A DNA stretch of 64,000 bases from Dietzia sp. ANT_WB102 (GTDB lineage Bacteria; Actinomycetota; Actinomycetes; Mycobacteriales; Mycobacteriaceae). The position numbers and the translations under genes were made by a program. This document shows positions 17,988 through 25,930 of this stretch, piece after piece. The notes beneath the pieces are model-generated. The model saw nothing but the letters and a program-made list of their open reading frames with translations, was not told where the DNA came from and did not search any database. Every line of letters begins with the position of its first letter. The first letter of the stretch is position 1. The stretch spans positions 1,853,630 to 1,917,629 of the forward strand of contig NZ_VOBA01000001.1 of NCBI RefSeq assembly GCF_008369165.1. Reading direction: 5' to 3'.

Positions 17988-19234
17988 TTCAAGTCCTTTC
18001 CGGCCGGCGCGTCGCCGAGGCGGACCTGGTCGCGACGCGCGCGGGCCAATGTCTGCTCCTGCGCGCGCTGCCCGCCCTCAGCGGTGAGGCCGGTCCAGTT
18101 GTCACCGGTGCCGAAGCGGTAGGCGTCGGAGTAGGCGGGGGCGTCGGCGGCAGCCAGTTCGGCGTCGCGGGCGGCGACCCGGGCGGAATGGGTGGGTCCG
18201 TCCGGCACGTGCGCCGGGCGCAGGGCGTCGAGTTCACGACGCAGGGTTGGCACGATCTCGGTACCCAGGATCTCGATCTGCTCGAGCACCGTCGTGCGCG
18301 GCAGACCGGCGTGGTCAATGAGAAACAGTTGGCGCTGGTAGTCGCCCACGTGCTCACGCATCGTCATGTAGCGGTCGATGATCTGCTGCGGCGAACCCAC
18401 CGTCAGCGGGGTCTGTGCCGTGAAGTTCTCCATCGACGGGCCGTTGCCGTAAACCGGGGCATTGTCGAAGTAGGGACGGAACTCGTTGACCGCGTCCTGG
18501 CTGTTGGCGCGGGCGAAGAATTGCCCGCCGAGGCCGACGATCGCCTGGTCAGCCGAGCCGTGACCGTAGTGCTCGTAGCGCTGGCGGTACAGCTCGACCA
18601 TCTGCTTGGTGTGGTGGATCGGCCAGAAGATGTTGTTGTGGAAGAAGCCGTCGCCGTAGAACGCGGCCTGCTCGGCGATCTGTGGCGAGCGGATCGACCC
18701 GTGCCACACGAAGGGCGCGACGCCGTCCATCGGCCGCGGGGTCGAGGTGAACTGCTGCAGGGGCGTGCGGAACTTGCCCTCCCAGTCCACGACGTCCTCG
18801 TGCCACAGCCGGTGAAGTAGTTCGTAGTTCTCTATCGCGATGGGCAGACCCTGGCGGATGTCCTGGCCGAACCACGGGTACACGGGGCCGGTGTTGCCCC
18901 GGCCCATCGTCAGGTCGACCCGACCACCGGAAAGGTGCTGCAACATGGCGTAATCCTCGGCGATCTTCACCGGGTCGTTGGTGGTGATCAGCGTGGTCGC
19001 CGTGGAGAGGATGATCTCGGAAGTCTTGCCGGCCACATACCCGAGCGTCGTGGTGGGGGAGGACGTCACGAACGGCGGATTGTGGTGCTCGCCCAGTGCG
19101 AAGACATCCAGGCCCACCTGTTCGGCGAGGGTGGCGTACTCGACGATCGACTCGAGACGTTCGTGCTCTGTGGGTATCCGCCCGGTGGTGGGGTCCGGGG
19201 TGATGTCGGCGATGCTGAAGATTCCGAACTGCAT
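17984..19234 (-). CDS. LLM-class flavin-dependent monooxygenase (CE1758-type)
   Basis: 416 residues from the ATG at 19234 (MQFGIFSIADIT), chosen because the family begins this way; an upstream in-frame ATG at 19264 would add ten residues. Bacterial luciferase-like TIM barrel: EHERLESIVEYATLAEQVGL, the motif FALGEHHNPPFVTSSP, LSTATTLITTNDPVKIAEDY and DLTMGRGNTGPVYPWFGQD. Such enzymes use FMNH2 and O2 to oxidise a small substrate, unknown here. Overlaps the FMN reductase gene by 4 bases; together they form a two-component monooxygenase. Confidence 0.88.
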   Translation of the reverse strand: MQFGIFSIADITPDPTTGRIPTEHERLESIVEYATLAEQVGLDVFALGEHHNPPFVTSSPTTTLGYVAGKTSEIILSTATTLITTNDPVKIAEDYAMLQHLSGGRVDLTMGRGNTGPVYPWFGQDIRQGLPIAIENYELLHRLWHEDVVDWEGKFRTPLQQFTSTPRPMDGVAPFVWHGSIRSPQIAEQAAFYGDGFFHNNIFWPIHHTKQMVELYRQRYEHYGHGSADQAIVGLGGQFFARANSQDAVNEFRPYFDNAPVYGNGPSMENFTAQTPLTVGSPQQIIDRYMTMREHVGDYQRQLFLIDHAGLPRTTVLEQIEILGTEIVPTLRRELDALRPAHVPDGPTHSARVAARDAELAAADAPAYSDAYRFGTGDNWTGLTAEGGQRAQEQTLARARRDQVRLGDAPAGKDLK

Positions 19235-19274
19235 GATGGTGGCCTCTCGTCTGGTTGCTTCCATTGTAACTTGC

Positions 19275-19284
19275 TGACATGTCA
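19275..19284. promoter_or_regulatory. Palindrome upstream of the monooxygenase operon
   Basis: Perfect 10-bp palindrome TGACATGTCA, extended as TTG..TGACATGTCAAA, about 40 bases before the start of the minus-strand monooxygenase gene. Operators of MarR-type regulators often look like this. No regulator gene lies next to it. Confidence 0.4.
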
Positions 19285-19366
19285 AACAAAAGGGCGTGGG
19301 GTGGTATTCCCCCCTCGCTCGCTGCGTGCGCGTGGCGAAGGTGCGGGTCCGCCTGGACGTGGGGTC

Positions 19367-19375
19367 TGCTATTGT
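19367..19375 (+). promoter_or_regulatory. Extended -10 element for the DAHP synthase leader
   Basis: TGCTATTGT, an extended -10 (TG-N-TATTGT), ends 7 bases before the leader ATG at 19383. Transcription would start at or next to that ATG, so the leader peptide would be read from a leaderless mRNA. No good -35 is visible. Confidence 0.5.
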
Positions 19376-19382
19376 GTCGGGC

Positions 19383-19460
19383 ATGTCGATCGCTCGCGCC
19401 TATTGGCGCTTTATGTGGGCTCCGGGTGGAGCCCGCGCCGCGAGCGCACGCGTCCGCTAG
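19383..19460 (+). CDS. Aromatic-residue leader peptide (attenuator) of DAHP synthase
   Basis: 25 codons, ATG to TAG, too short for ordinary gene finding. The peptide begins MSIARAYWRFMWAP: Tyr, two Trp and Phe within six residues, all end products of the pathway served by the next gene. Stalling of the ribosome there when charged aromatic tRNA is scarce would choose between the RNA structures downstream (19416-19578). A leader-controlled DAHP synthase gene has been described in Corynebacterium glutamicum, which supports the reading. It appears leaderless, with an extended -10 seven bases upstream. Confidence 0.75.
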   Translation: MSIARAYWRFMWAPGGARAASARVR

Positions 19461-19578
19461 CCGGACGTCTCGACACCCGGAGCCCAGAGGCGGTGACCAT
19501 CATGGTCGCCGCCTCCCGCCTTTCCAGACGGCGGATCCGGGTGCGACTTTGGGCGCCGACGAGGATCACGGCACCCGG
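19416..19578 (+). promoter_or_regulatory. Attenuator-like alternating RNA structure before DAHP synthase
   Basis: Four alternating complementary segments are visible: CCGGGTG (19422-19428), CACCCGG (19474-19480), CCGGGTG (19537-19543) and CACCCGG (19572-19578), allowing 1:2, 2:3 or 3:4 pairing. The first pair extends to a perfect 13-bp match (19416-19428 with 19474-19486). Segment 1 can instead fold locally as GGGCTCC/GGAGCCC (19417-19434), and a 13-bp hairpin with one G-U pair sits at 19487-19515. No T-run follows, so the switch may act through Rho or through access to the AGGAG site at 19598. Confidence 0.7.
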
Positions 19579-19610
19579 CCCGCCACGACCAAGCATCAGG
19601 AGCAACCGCC

Positions 19611-20684
19611 GTGACCGTGACCGCTGAGAATCCGACCCAGACCGCCGACAGGCGCGTCCTGTCCTACTCGCCGCTGCCGACCCCCACCGAGATTCTCGGC
19701 GAACTCCCGCTGGGCGAGGCCCGCGAAGCTCTGGTCGAGCGCAGCCGCACCGAGGTCGCCGACGTGCTCGCCGGCCGCGACGACCGCCTCATCGTGGTGG
19801 TGGGCCCCTGCTCCGTCCACGACACCGAGGCCGCGCTCGACTACGCCCGCCGCCTGGCCGCCCTCGCGAAGGAGACGGCCGAGGACCTGCTCATCGTCAT
19901 GCGCGTGTACTTCGAGAAGCCGCGCACCACGGTCGGGTGGAAGGGCCTCATCAACGATCCGGCACTCGACGGCAGCTACGACATCCCGCGCGGGCTGCGC
20001 ACCGCCCGCAAGCTGCTCCTCGACGTCCTCGACCTGGGACTGCCCGTGGGCACCGAGTTCCTCGAGCCCACCAGCCCTCAGTACATCGCCGACGCCGTGT
20101 CGTGGGGAGCGATCGGCGCGCGCACCACGGAGAGCCAGGTGCATCGTCAGCTGGTGTCGGGCCTGTCGATGCCGGTGGGCTTCAAGAATGGCACCGACGG
20201 CGAGGTCCAGGTAGCGGTGGACGGCTGTCGGTCGTCCGCGGCTCGGCACGTGTTCTTCGGCACCGACGCCGACGGTCGTGCCGCGGTTGTCGAGACCGCC
20301 GGTAACACTGATTGCCACGTGATCCTGCGGGGCGGCACCGGCGGCCCCAATTACGATGCCGGATCCGTGTCCTCGGCTGTGGCCGCGGCCGGGAAGGTCG
20401 GGCTGCCCGGCCTGGTCATGGTGGATGCGAGCCACGCCAACTCGGGCAAGTCGCACGAGCGGCAGGCCGAGGTCGTGGCGGAGCTTGCCGAGCGGATCGG
20501 CGCGGGGGAGCAGGGGATCTCCGGTCTGATGATCGAGAGCTTCCTCGAGCCCGGCGCCCAGTCCGTCGATGCCACGGAACTCGTCTATGGCCAGTCCGTG
20601 ACCGACGCGTGCATCGGATGGGACACCACCGCCGACAGCCTTCGCGCGCTCGCCGCGGCGGTCCGCACCGGCCGGCGCGGCTGA
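19611..20684 (+). CDS. aroG: 3-deoxy-7-phosphoheptulonate (DAHP) synthase, class I
   Basis: 357 residues, usual length for the AroF/G/H family; GTG start with AGGAG 8 bases upstream. It condenses phosphoenolpyruvate and erythrose-4-phosphate in the first shikimate step, in the cytoplasm. Motifs: LIVVVGPCSVHDTEAALDYA, VMRVYFEKPRTTVGWKGLIN, GAIGARTTESQVHRQLVSGL, GFKNGTDG and VDASHANSGKSHERQ, with the metal and PEP ligands Cys (GPCS), His and Glu in place. Expression is probably controlled by the aromatic leader peptide upstream; the symbol could equally be aroF. Confidence 0.95.
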   Translation: MTVTAENPTQTADRRVLSYSPLPTPTEILGELPLGEAREALVERSRTEVADVLAGRDDRLIVVVGPCSVHDTEAALDYARRLAALAKETAEDLLIVMRVYFEKPRTTVGWKGLINDPALDGSYDIPRGLRTARKLLLDVLDLGLPVGTEFLEPTSPQYIADAVSWGAIGARTTESQVHRQLVSGLSMPVGFKNGTDGEVQVAVDGCRSSAARHVFFGTDADGRAAVVETAGNTDCHVILRGGTGGPNYDAGSVSSAVAAAGKVGLPGLVMVDASHANSGKSHERQAEVVAELAERIGAGEQGISGLMIESFLEPGAQSVDATELVYGQSVTDACIGWDTTADSLRALAAAVRTGRRG

Positions 20685-20743
20685 GCGGGCAGGCGGGTCA
20701 GGGGCGCCTCAGTGGAGGGGGCGCCGCGCGGTACGCTTTCCGC

Positions 20744-21511
20744 GTGGACGCCTCCTGCCCCCTGTACTCACTGTACGAAGCGCGACTCCGCGCATCGTTG
20801 GACGAGTCGAGGCTGCCCCGACACATCGCCGTGATGGCGGACGGGAACCGCCGGTGGGCGCGCGAAGCCGGGTTCACCGACGTCGCACATGGTTACCGGG
20901 CTGGCGCGGTGAAGATCGCTGAGTTGCTGGGCTGGTGCGACGACCTCGGCGTGGACGTCGCCACTATCTACCTGCTCAGCACCGAGAACCTGGGGCGTGA
21001 CGCCGGCGAGCTCGATGAGCTGCTGCAGGTGATCGCCGACGTGGTCGACGAGATCACCGGGCCCGGGCGGAACTGGGAGGTCCGGATCGTCGGACGTCTG
21101 GAAGTGCTGCCTGACTGGATGGCAGCGCGGCTGCGCGCCGCTGAGGAGGCCAGCCGGGGTCGGCCCGGGGTCAAGGTCAACGTGGCGATCGGGTACGGCG
21201 GGCGACACGAGATCGCGGATGCGGCCCGAAACCTCGTCGCCCAGCTCATCGGCGAGGGGCGCACCGGACAGGAACTGGTCGACGGCATGACTGTCGAGGC
21301 GATCGGCCAGCACCTGTACACCTCCGGTCAACCCGACCCCGACCTCGTCATCCGCACCTCCGGCGAGCAGCGGCTATCGGGATTCCTGCTGTGGCAGAGC
21401 GCCTACTCCGAGATCTGGTTCACCGAGGCCTACTGGCCCGAGTTTCGCCGCGTCGACTTCCTGCGCGCGATGCGGGACTACGGGGCCCGCAACCGCCGGT
21501 TCGGGCACTGA
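20744..21511 (+). CDS. Short-chain Z-isoprenyl diphosphate synthase (Rv1086-type)
   Basis: 255 residues from the GTG at 20744; this start aligns with the mycobacterial protein, though its ribosome site (GGAGGGGG) lies rather far upstream. cis-Prenyltransferase: HIAVMADGNRRWAREAG holds the catalytic Asp, followed by GYRAGAVKIAELLGWCDDLG, YLLSTENLGR, VNVAIGYGGRHEI and the C-terminal YTSGQPDPDLVIRTSGEQRL with SGFLLWQSAYSEIWFTE. The M. tuberculosis homologue Rv1086 makes Z,E-farnesyl diphosphate, the starter for decaprenyl phosphate used in arabinogalactan and lipoarabinomannan. Product length here is inferred from homology. Confidence 0.9.
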   Translation: MDASCPLYSLYEARLRASLDESRLPRHIAVMADGNRRWAREAGFTDVAHGYRAGAVKIAELLGWCDDLGVDVATIYLLSTENLGRDAGELDELLQVIADVVDEITGPGRNWEVRIVGRLEVLPDWMAARLRAAEEASRGRPGVKVNVAIGYGGRHEIADAARNLVAQLIGEGRTGQELVDGMTVEAIGQHLYTSGQPDPDLVIRTSGEQRLSGFLLWQSAYSEIWFTEAYWPEFRRVDFLRAMRDYGARNRRFGH

Positions 21512-22179
21512 TGACGGCCGCCGTCCCCGCCTCGTTCACCGTGCGCACCGTGTGCGTGGTGGACCAGTTGCTCGAGGTGCCCGGCCGCGTCGGTGTGTCG
21601 GCGATCGACAAGCGGCCCGTCAGCGGCCCCGTCCAGGTGCGCGAGTACGGACTCCACGGCGACGTCCAAGCCGACCGGCAGCACCACGGCGGCGTGTGGA
21701 AAGCCGTCTACCTGCTCTCGGACTCCGACGTTGAGCAGTGGGAGCCCGAGTTCGGCGGGCCCATTCCGCCCGGGTACTTCGGCGAGAATCTTCGCGTCTC
21801 CGGAGTCGACACCTCGGAACTGCAGATCGGCACCGTGCTGGAGGTGGGCAGCCTGCGGATGGAGGTGACCACGCCACGCATACCGTGCCGGACCTTCGCC
21901 CACCGCGTGGGCAAACCGCGCTGGGTGCGGCGCTTTACCGAGGGCGGACGACCGGGCGCGTACGCGCGGGTACTCGCCCCGGGACCCGTCGAGGCAGGGG
22001 ACGTGATCCGAGTGGTCACCGAGCCGACACACGGCGTCACCATCGGGCGGGTCCTCGCCGGGGTCGACGACGACGAGGTGCGCCGCCTGCTCGACGAATA
22101 CACGCTCTCCGATCTGGCGCCAAGTCTGGTGCGGAAGCTGGATCGGGCCACCGACGTCCGGCCCGTGGACGCCGACTGA
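21511..22179 (+). CDS. MOSC domain protein (YiiM-like)
   Basis: 222 residues; ATG overlaps the preceding stop (TGATG). MOSC domain from about residue 25: GVSAIDKRPVSGPVQVREYG, LHGDVQADRQHHGGVWKAVY, PGYFGENLRVSGVD and the conserved cysteine in TPRIPCRTFAHRVG, which binds a molybdenum-cofactor sulfur in relatives. The C-terminal GVTIGRVLAGVDDDEVRRLL belongs to the small 3-alpha bundle of the YiiM/YflK group, linked to reduction of N-hydroxylated bases. A decayed copy of this C-terminal part lies 1.5 kb downstream. Confidence 0.85.
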   Translation: MTAAVPASFTVRTVCVVDQLLEVPGRVGVSAIDKRPVSGPVQVREYGLHGDVQADRQHHGGVWKAVYLLSDSDVEQWEPEFGGPIPPGYFGENLRVSGVDTSELQIGTVLEVGSLRMEVTTPRIPCRTFAHRVGKPRWVRRFTEGGRPGAYARVLAPGPVEAGDVIRVVTEPTHGVTIGRVLAGVDDDEVRRLLDEYTLSDLAPSLVRKLDRATDVRPVDAD

Positions 22180-22252
22180 CACTGCCCGGCCTGACCAGTC
22201 GGTCGTGGCATTCATGCCCTCGCCGCGGGGCGATTGTGGGACGCTGACGCGC

Positions 22253-23344
22253 ATGGGACTTCTCCGGCGATACCGTGCCACCGGCGCAGACCTGCCCTTC
22301 GGCGATCCGCTCCGGGCGCACGACGTGGCCATGGAGGGGTACTTCCTTCGGGTCACCGACCGCGAGCGCGGGCGCGTCGTGATCGCCCTCGTCGGCGTCA
22401 ACCGGGGTCCGGGCGGGCACTGGGCGACGCTCGGACTCGCCTCCGACGAGGTGTCCATCCCGATGGAGGCCGGTGGATCGCGCCGGGCCAGCGACGGGGA
22501 GACCTCGTCGTCGTCCTCCACGCTGCGCCTCATGGCCGCGCCGCAGGGTTGGGCCGATCCGGACCGGATCGGCGCCCGCTCCGGCGACCTGTTCGAGTAC
22601 CGGCCCGACGGGGTCCGCGTGGACATGGGGGAGGGCGCTCGCCTGCACGTGGACATCACCGACCAGGTGCAGTGGCCGCACCCCGCCGTCGGCGGCTCGA
22701 GCATCTTTCAGGCGGTACCCGCGCTCAATCAGTACTGGCACCCCTGGCTACTCGGCGGTCGCGCCACCGGCTGGGCGGAACTCGACGGCGAGCGCTGGGA
22801 GTTCGACGGCGCCGAGGTGTACGGCGAGAAGAACTGGGGCGCCGAGGGCTTCCCCGACTCGTGGTGGTGGGGGCAGGCGCAGGCGTTCTCCGAGCCGAAC
22901 ACGTGCGTGGCGTTCGCTGGCGGGCAGATCCACTCCGGACCGTTGCGCACCGAAGTGACTGCGGTCGTCGTGCGGCTTCCCGGCGGCAAGGTCATCCGGT
23001 TGGGCAACCCGGTCGTCTCGCCGGTCCGCGCTGAGGTGACCGACGAGCGATGGCAGCTCGAGGGCCGCGGCTACGGCTGGCAGGTCCGCATCAACGGACG
23101 CTCGCCCCTCGACCGAGCGCACGTGCTGCCCGTGCCGCTGCCTTCGCAGAAGCGCAACACAGCCGGGGCGATCGAGCACCTGGCCGGTGAGCTGGAGGTA
23201 GAGGTTCGTCGGCACGGTCGCCTGGTGTGGTCCGATCGCAGCTCGCTGGCCGCACTGGAACACGGTGGGCTCGACCGGGCCGAGGCCGAACTGCGGCGGC
23301 GCGGCGTCCCGGTGGGTGAGACGGGGGCGCCGCCGACTCGGTAA
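22253..23344 (+). CDS. Tocopherol cyclase-like protein
   Basis: 363 residues, ATG at 22253. The family signature is clear: EVYGEKNWGAEGFPDSWWWG (about residue 195), with HPAVGGSSIFQAVPALNQYW before it and WELDG-type beta-sandwich segments around. Tocopherol cyclases close the chromanol ring in plants and cyanobacteria; bacterial relatives in actinobacteria are of unknown function, perhaps acting on prenylated quinols. It follows the prenyl synthase and MOSC genes on the same strand. No signal peptide is seen. Family is well supported, the reaction is not. Confidence 0.75.
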   Translation: MGLLRRYRATGADLPFGDPLRAHDVAMEGYFLRVTDRERGRVVIALVGVNRGPGGHWATLGLASDEVSIPMEAGGSRRASDGETSSSSSTLRLMAAPQGWADPDRIGARSGDLFEYRPDGVRVDMGEGARLHVDITDQVQWPHPAVGGSSIFQAVPALNQYWHPWLLGGRATGWAELDGERWEFDGAEVYGEKNWGAEGFPDSWWWGQAQAFSEPNTCVAFAGGQIHSGPLRTEVTAVVVRLPGGKVIRLGNPVVSPVRAEVTDERWQLEGRGYGWQVRINGRSPLDRAHVLPVPLPSQKRNTAGAIEHLAGELEVEVRRHGRLVWSDRSSLAALEHGGLDRAEAELRRRGVPVGETGAPPTR

Positions 23345-23427
23345 GTGTGGTGATTAGGCGGGTACCCACGGGTAGTGGGTCTGTCGCGTGAAAAAGATTG
23401 GTGGAGATTGTTACTGCGTGGTTGCCG

Positions 23428-23535
23428 GACTCCAGTTAGGGGCGAACCCACCAGGTGATGGCTCGCCCGTAGCGGTTCGAGCGCGCGGGCGCAACTTGCA
23501 GCGAGCACATCCGACCATGTCGGCTCCCAGCTGCT
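23428..23535 (-). pseudogene. NTF2/SnoaL-like gene fragment
   Basis: About 33 codons on the minus strand read WSDVLAASCARALEPLRASH and on to HHLVGSPLTGV. This matches, by eye, TEIVGVCAGALAPLESSQHL and on to ASSPLLEV in the NTF2-like locus at 25363-25800, and the DNA aligns with few gaps. No start, no N-terminal part and no C-terminal part remain, so it is a relic. Confidence 0.5.
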
Positions 23536-23559
23536 GATCGGTACCGAGCTCGTGGTCGG

Positions 23560-23700
23560 CAACGGCGGACTGCGTCTGCGCCGCGGGGGACGAGATCCGG
23601 TTGGTCATCGTGCCCACGCATGGTGTGACGATAGGGAGGGTACTTTCCGGGGTCAACGACGACGTCGTCCACCTGCTCTCGGCATATTCGTGCGACTGCC
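23560..23700 (+). pseudogene. MOSC-gene 3' fragment (decayed duplicate)
   Basis: The plus strand encodes GDEIRLVIVPTHGVTIGRVL and SGVNDDVVHLLSAYS, close to GDVIRVVTEPTHGVTIGRVL and AGVDDDEVRRLLDEYT of the intact MOSC gene 1.5 kb upstream. The cysteine-bearing MOSC core is missing, so this is the remnant of a paralogue or partial duplication. Together with the NTF2-like fragment it marks the edge of the accessory catabolic region. Confidence 0.65.
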
Positions 23701-23769
23701 CGGGGTCGCGTGTGCCGGTTGGGCGTCCGGGGCATCTCGCCAACGTGTGCTGTGGCATTGGATTTCAGG

Positions 23770-23817
23770 TTGGTCCAGCGATTCTCGCCAAATTGCTATC
23801 AAAGTGAAGTCAGTTCA
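23770..23817 (+). promoter_or_regulatory. Promoter and 13-bp operator, site a
   Basis: TTGGTC (23770-23775), an 18-base spacer and TGCTAT (23794-23799) form a plausible promoter. The operator TGAAGTCAGTTCA (23805-23817) starts 5 bases after the -10, where a bound repressor would block polymerase. It serves the oxidoreductase gene at 23891. Confidence 0.65.
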
Positions 23818-23890
23818 TTTAGGGTTGTGTGAGCTGTCCCACACAGGGCGTTCATTGGGGGCATCCCACACACCGGAAGGCGGGTCATTG

Positions 23891-24958
23891 ATGACTGATA
23901 CGGCACTGCACGGCAAGGCATTCGACTCGAGAGGGCGGGTCAATCGCGAGGTCCGGCTGGTGCGGCATCCCGACGGCGCACTCGCGGTGGGCGACCTGGA
24001 AGTGGTGCCCGCCGAGATGCCCGTCATGGCGCCTGGGCGTGTCCTGATCCGGAATCTTCTCCTGTCGGTGGATGCCGCCACGCGTCTGCGTCTTGATCCC
24101 ATCTCGCCTCCCGGCTACCTGCCGGCGCTCAAGGTGGGGGAGGCGCTGGCGGGAATGGTGGTGGGCGAGGTGGTCGAGTCAGACGTGGAAGGCTTTGCGC
24201 CCGGGGATCTCGTCCACCACGATCTCGGGTATCGCGACTACGCGCTGGTCGACCCGGGAAACCAGGCGCTGGGCGTGGCAGGGTCGCTGGCCAAATTGGA
24301 CAGCGAGTTGGGTCCGCCAGAACTCCAGGTGGGGCTGCTTGGAATGACTGGCCTCACGGCGTGGGCCGGGCTGTTCGAGGTGGCCTCGCTCAAGCCGGAG
24401 GACGTGGTATGGGTCTCCGCCGCCGCTGGCGCGGTGGGCAGTGTGGCGGCGCAGTTGGCCAAGGCGCACGGGTGTCGGGTGATCGGGAGTGCTGGTAGTG
24501 CGGAGAAGGTCGCCTATCTCACGGATACGCTCGGGCTGGATGCCGCATTCAACTGGCGTGATGGCCTGGATGGGCCACTGGCCGAGTTCGCTCCTGACGG
24601 TATCGATGTGTATTTCGACAGCGTGGGTGGGGAACATCTGCGGGCCGCGCTCGACCAACTTCGCCCGTACGGCCGGGTGGCTCTGTGTGGCGCGATCGCC
24701 GGGTACGACGGGCAGCCCCCGAGTGCGCCGGAAAACCTCTTCGCTGCGACAACCAAGGACCTGAACTTGCGTGGCTTTCTGGCGGGCACGTTCGCGGATC
24801 GACTCCCGGAGGCGCGGGCGCATCTGGCGGATCTGTGGGGGTCTGGCCGGTTGACGCTGGATCTCGCGCGGTACGAGGGGCTGGAGTCAGCCCCGCAAGC
24901 GGTCGTGGACATGCTGTCGGGGCGGACAATCGGCAAATGTGTGGTGGCCCTCGGGTGA
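23891..24958 (+). CDS. NADP-dependent oxidoreductase, zinc-free MDR family
   Basis: 355 residues, ATG at 23891 after GGAAGG. Medium-chain reductase of the leukotriene-B4-dehydrogenase/CurA type, which reduces activated C=C bonds or dehydrogenates. It lacks the zinc ligands of alcohol dehydrogenases. Visible: NLLLSVDAATRLRL, GLTAWAGLFEVASLKPEDVV, the nucleotide motif AAGAVGSVAAQLAKAHGCRV, YFDSVGGEHLRAAL and a C-terminal SGRTIGKCVVAL. First gene of the operator-bearing regulon, so it probably handles an enone or enoyl intermediate of that pathway. Confidence 0.85.
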   Translation: MTDTALHGKAFDSRGRVNREVRLVRHPDGALAVGDLEVVPAEMPVMAPGRVLIRNLLLSVDAATRLRLDPISPPGYLPALKVGEALAGMVVGEVVESDVEGFAPGDLVHHDLGYRDYALVDPGNQALGVAGSLAKLDSELGPPELQVGLLGMTGLTAWAGLFEVASLKPEDVVWVSAAAGAVGSVAAQLAKAHGCRVIGSAGSAEKVAYLTDTLGLDAAFNWRDGLDGPLAEFAPDGIDVYFDSVGGEHLRAALDQLRPYGRVALCGAIAGYDGQPPSAPENLFAATTKDLNLRGFLAGTFADRLPEARAHLADLWGSGRLTLDLARYEGLESAPQAVVDMLSGRTIGKCVVALG

Positions 24959-25362
24959 GCACATGCCTCGCCGGGCGATCGGGAAGGGTATGGCTCGCAA
25001 TCTCCACTCGGAAGGCGCGCGCGGGATGCTCCTTGCCTTCTAGTTGCGGGCAGTGTTGTCGGGCACGGAGGGCGAATCCGCCGCGAGCAGAGTGTGACCG
25101 CGGCAAGTCCTCGGTGTCGGGCCGGATTGGTGACGAGTCTCGATCGGACTCCTGCGGGGTCACCGCGATGTCGCCTGGCGTGGATTTCGTCGGCGTCGGC
25201 ATGATCGAGGTCTGGGAGTAGGGCAGGGACTGGCTGCTGTCGCGCGCAGCAGCCGACATGCCTCGTCTAAATCGCACACGTGGCGCGAGCCGATGCGGAG
25301 TTGTGGCGTAGCGGAGCCGCTCCGGCGAGACCGAAGCCACCTCTGCTCGACAGGCGAAGCAG
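24959..25362. other. Gene-free stretch
   Basis: About 400 bases between the MDR oxidoreductase and the broken NTF2-like gene. The open frames here lack start signals and recognisable domains. I see no promoter, repeat or terminator that I can support. It may be decayed coding DNA, given the relics on both sides. Confidence 0.4.
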
Positions 25363-25800
25363 TCAGCCCAGGACCCGGGGATCGCTGGCCTGGCAGTTGA
25401 CTGACTGGCGCCGGAGTGTGCTCTGCCAGCGCTCGGGGCGCCGCTTAATCCGATCGTCGTAGGTTCAGGCGACCGTGAACAGTCCCGGAGCCTCGTTGCG
25501 GACGTGCGGGGCGTGAAAGTGGCTCGACACCGTCACTCCGTCTTCAGTCACTTCCAGTAGAGGCGAACTCGCCAGGTGTTGGCTGGACTCCAGGGGGGCG
25601 AGAGCCCCGGCGCACACTCCGACGATCTCCGTCGGCCCGGTCGTGGCCGGGATGCCGACGAATTCCATGATCGCGTCGGGCAGGAACGCCGACTCGAGTC
25701 GATCCCGGGTCCGCCGGTCGAGCGCGTGGGCATAACGTGAGGTCAAGGACAGGGTCTCGATCCGGTCGTTGGTGGTCAGTGCGGTCTCGTGGCGGGGCAC
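25363..25800 (-). pseudogene. NTF2/SnoaL-like gene with in-frame stop
   Basis: GTG at 25800 with GGAG upstream gives RIETLSLTSRYAHALDRRTR, then AFLPDAIMEFVGIP and SSHFHAPHVRNEAPGLFTVA, then a TGA at 25465-25467. The same frame continues for 33 family-like codons (TYDDRIKRRPERW, then NCQASDPRVLG) to a second stop at 25363. One base change (Gly GGA to TGA) would explain it; the restored length, 145 residues, is normal for the family. The 111-residue product lacks the last two strands of the cone fold. Sequencing error or readthrough are alternatives. Confidence 0.65.
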
Positions 25801-25863
25801 ATTACGTCTCCGTTCGGCTTGTGTCGGATGCTGGCGGGGACGGCTTAGCGTGGCGACCAACCG

Positions 25864-25913
25864 TTGACAATGTGGTGTCACTCACATACGGTAAAAGAAG
25901 TGAGTTCAATTCA
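25864..25913 (+). promoter_or_regulatory. Promoter and 13-bp operator, site b
   Basis: TTGACA (25864-25869), exactly 17 bases, TACGGT (25887-25892), then operator TGAGTTCAATTCA (25901-25913) over the likely transcription start. It serves the small-protein/P450 operon starting at 25931. Confidence 0.8.
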
Positions 25914-25930
25914 GTCGAAGGGATGCTGGA

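Noticed and set aside
24685-25221. Plus-strand open frame at the end of the MDR oxidoreductase gene
   Set aside because: It overlaps most of the enzyme's 3' part in another frame and shows no conserved features.
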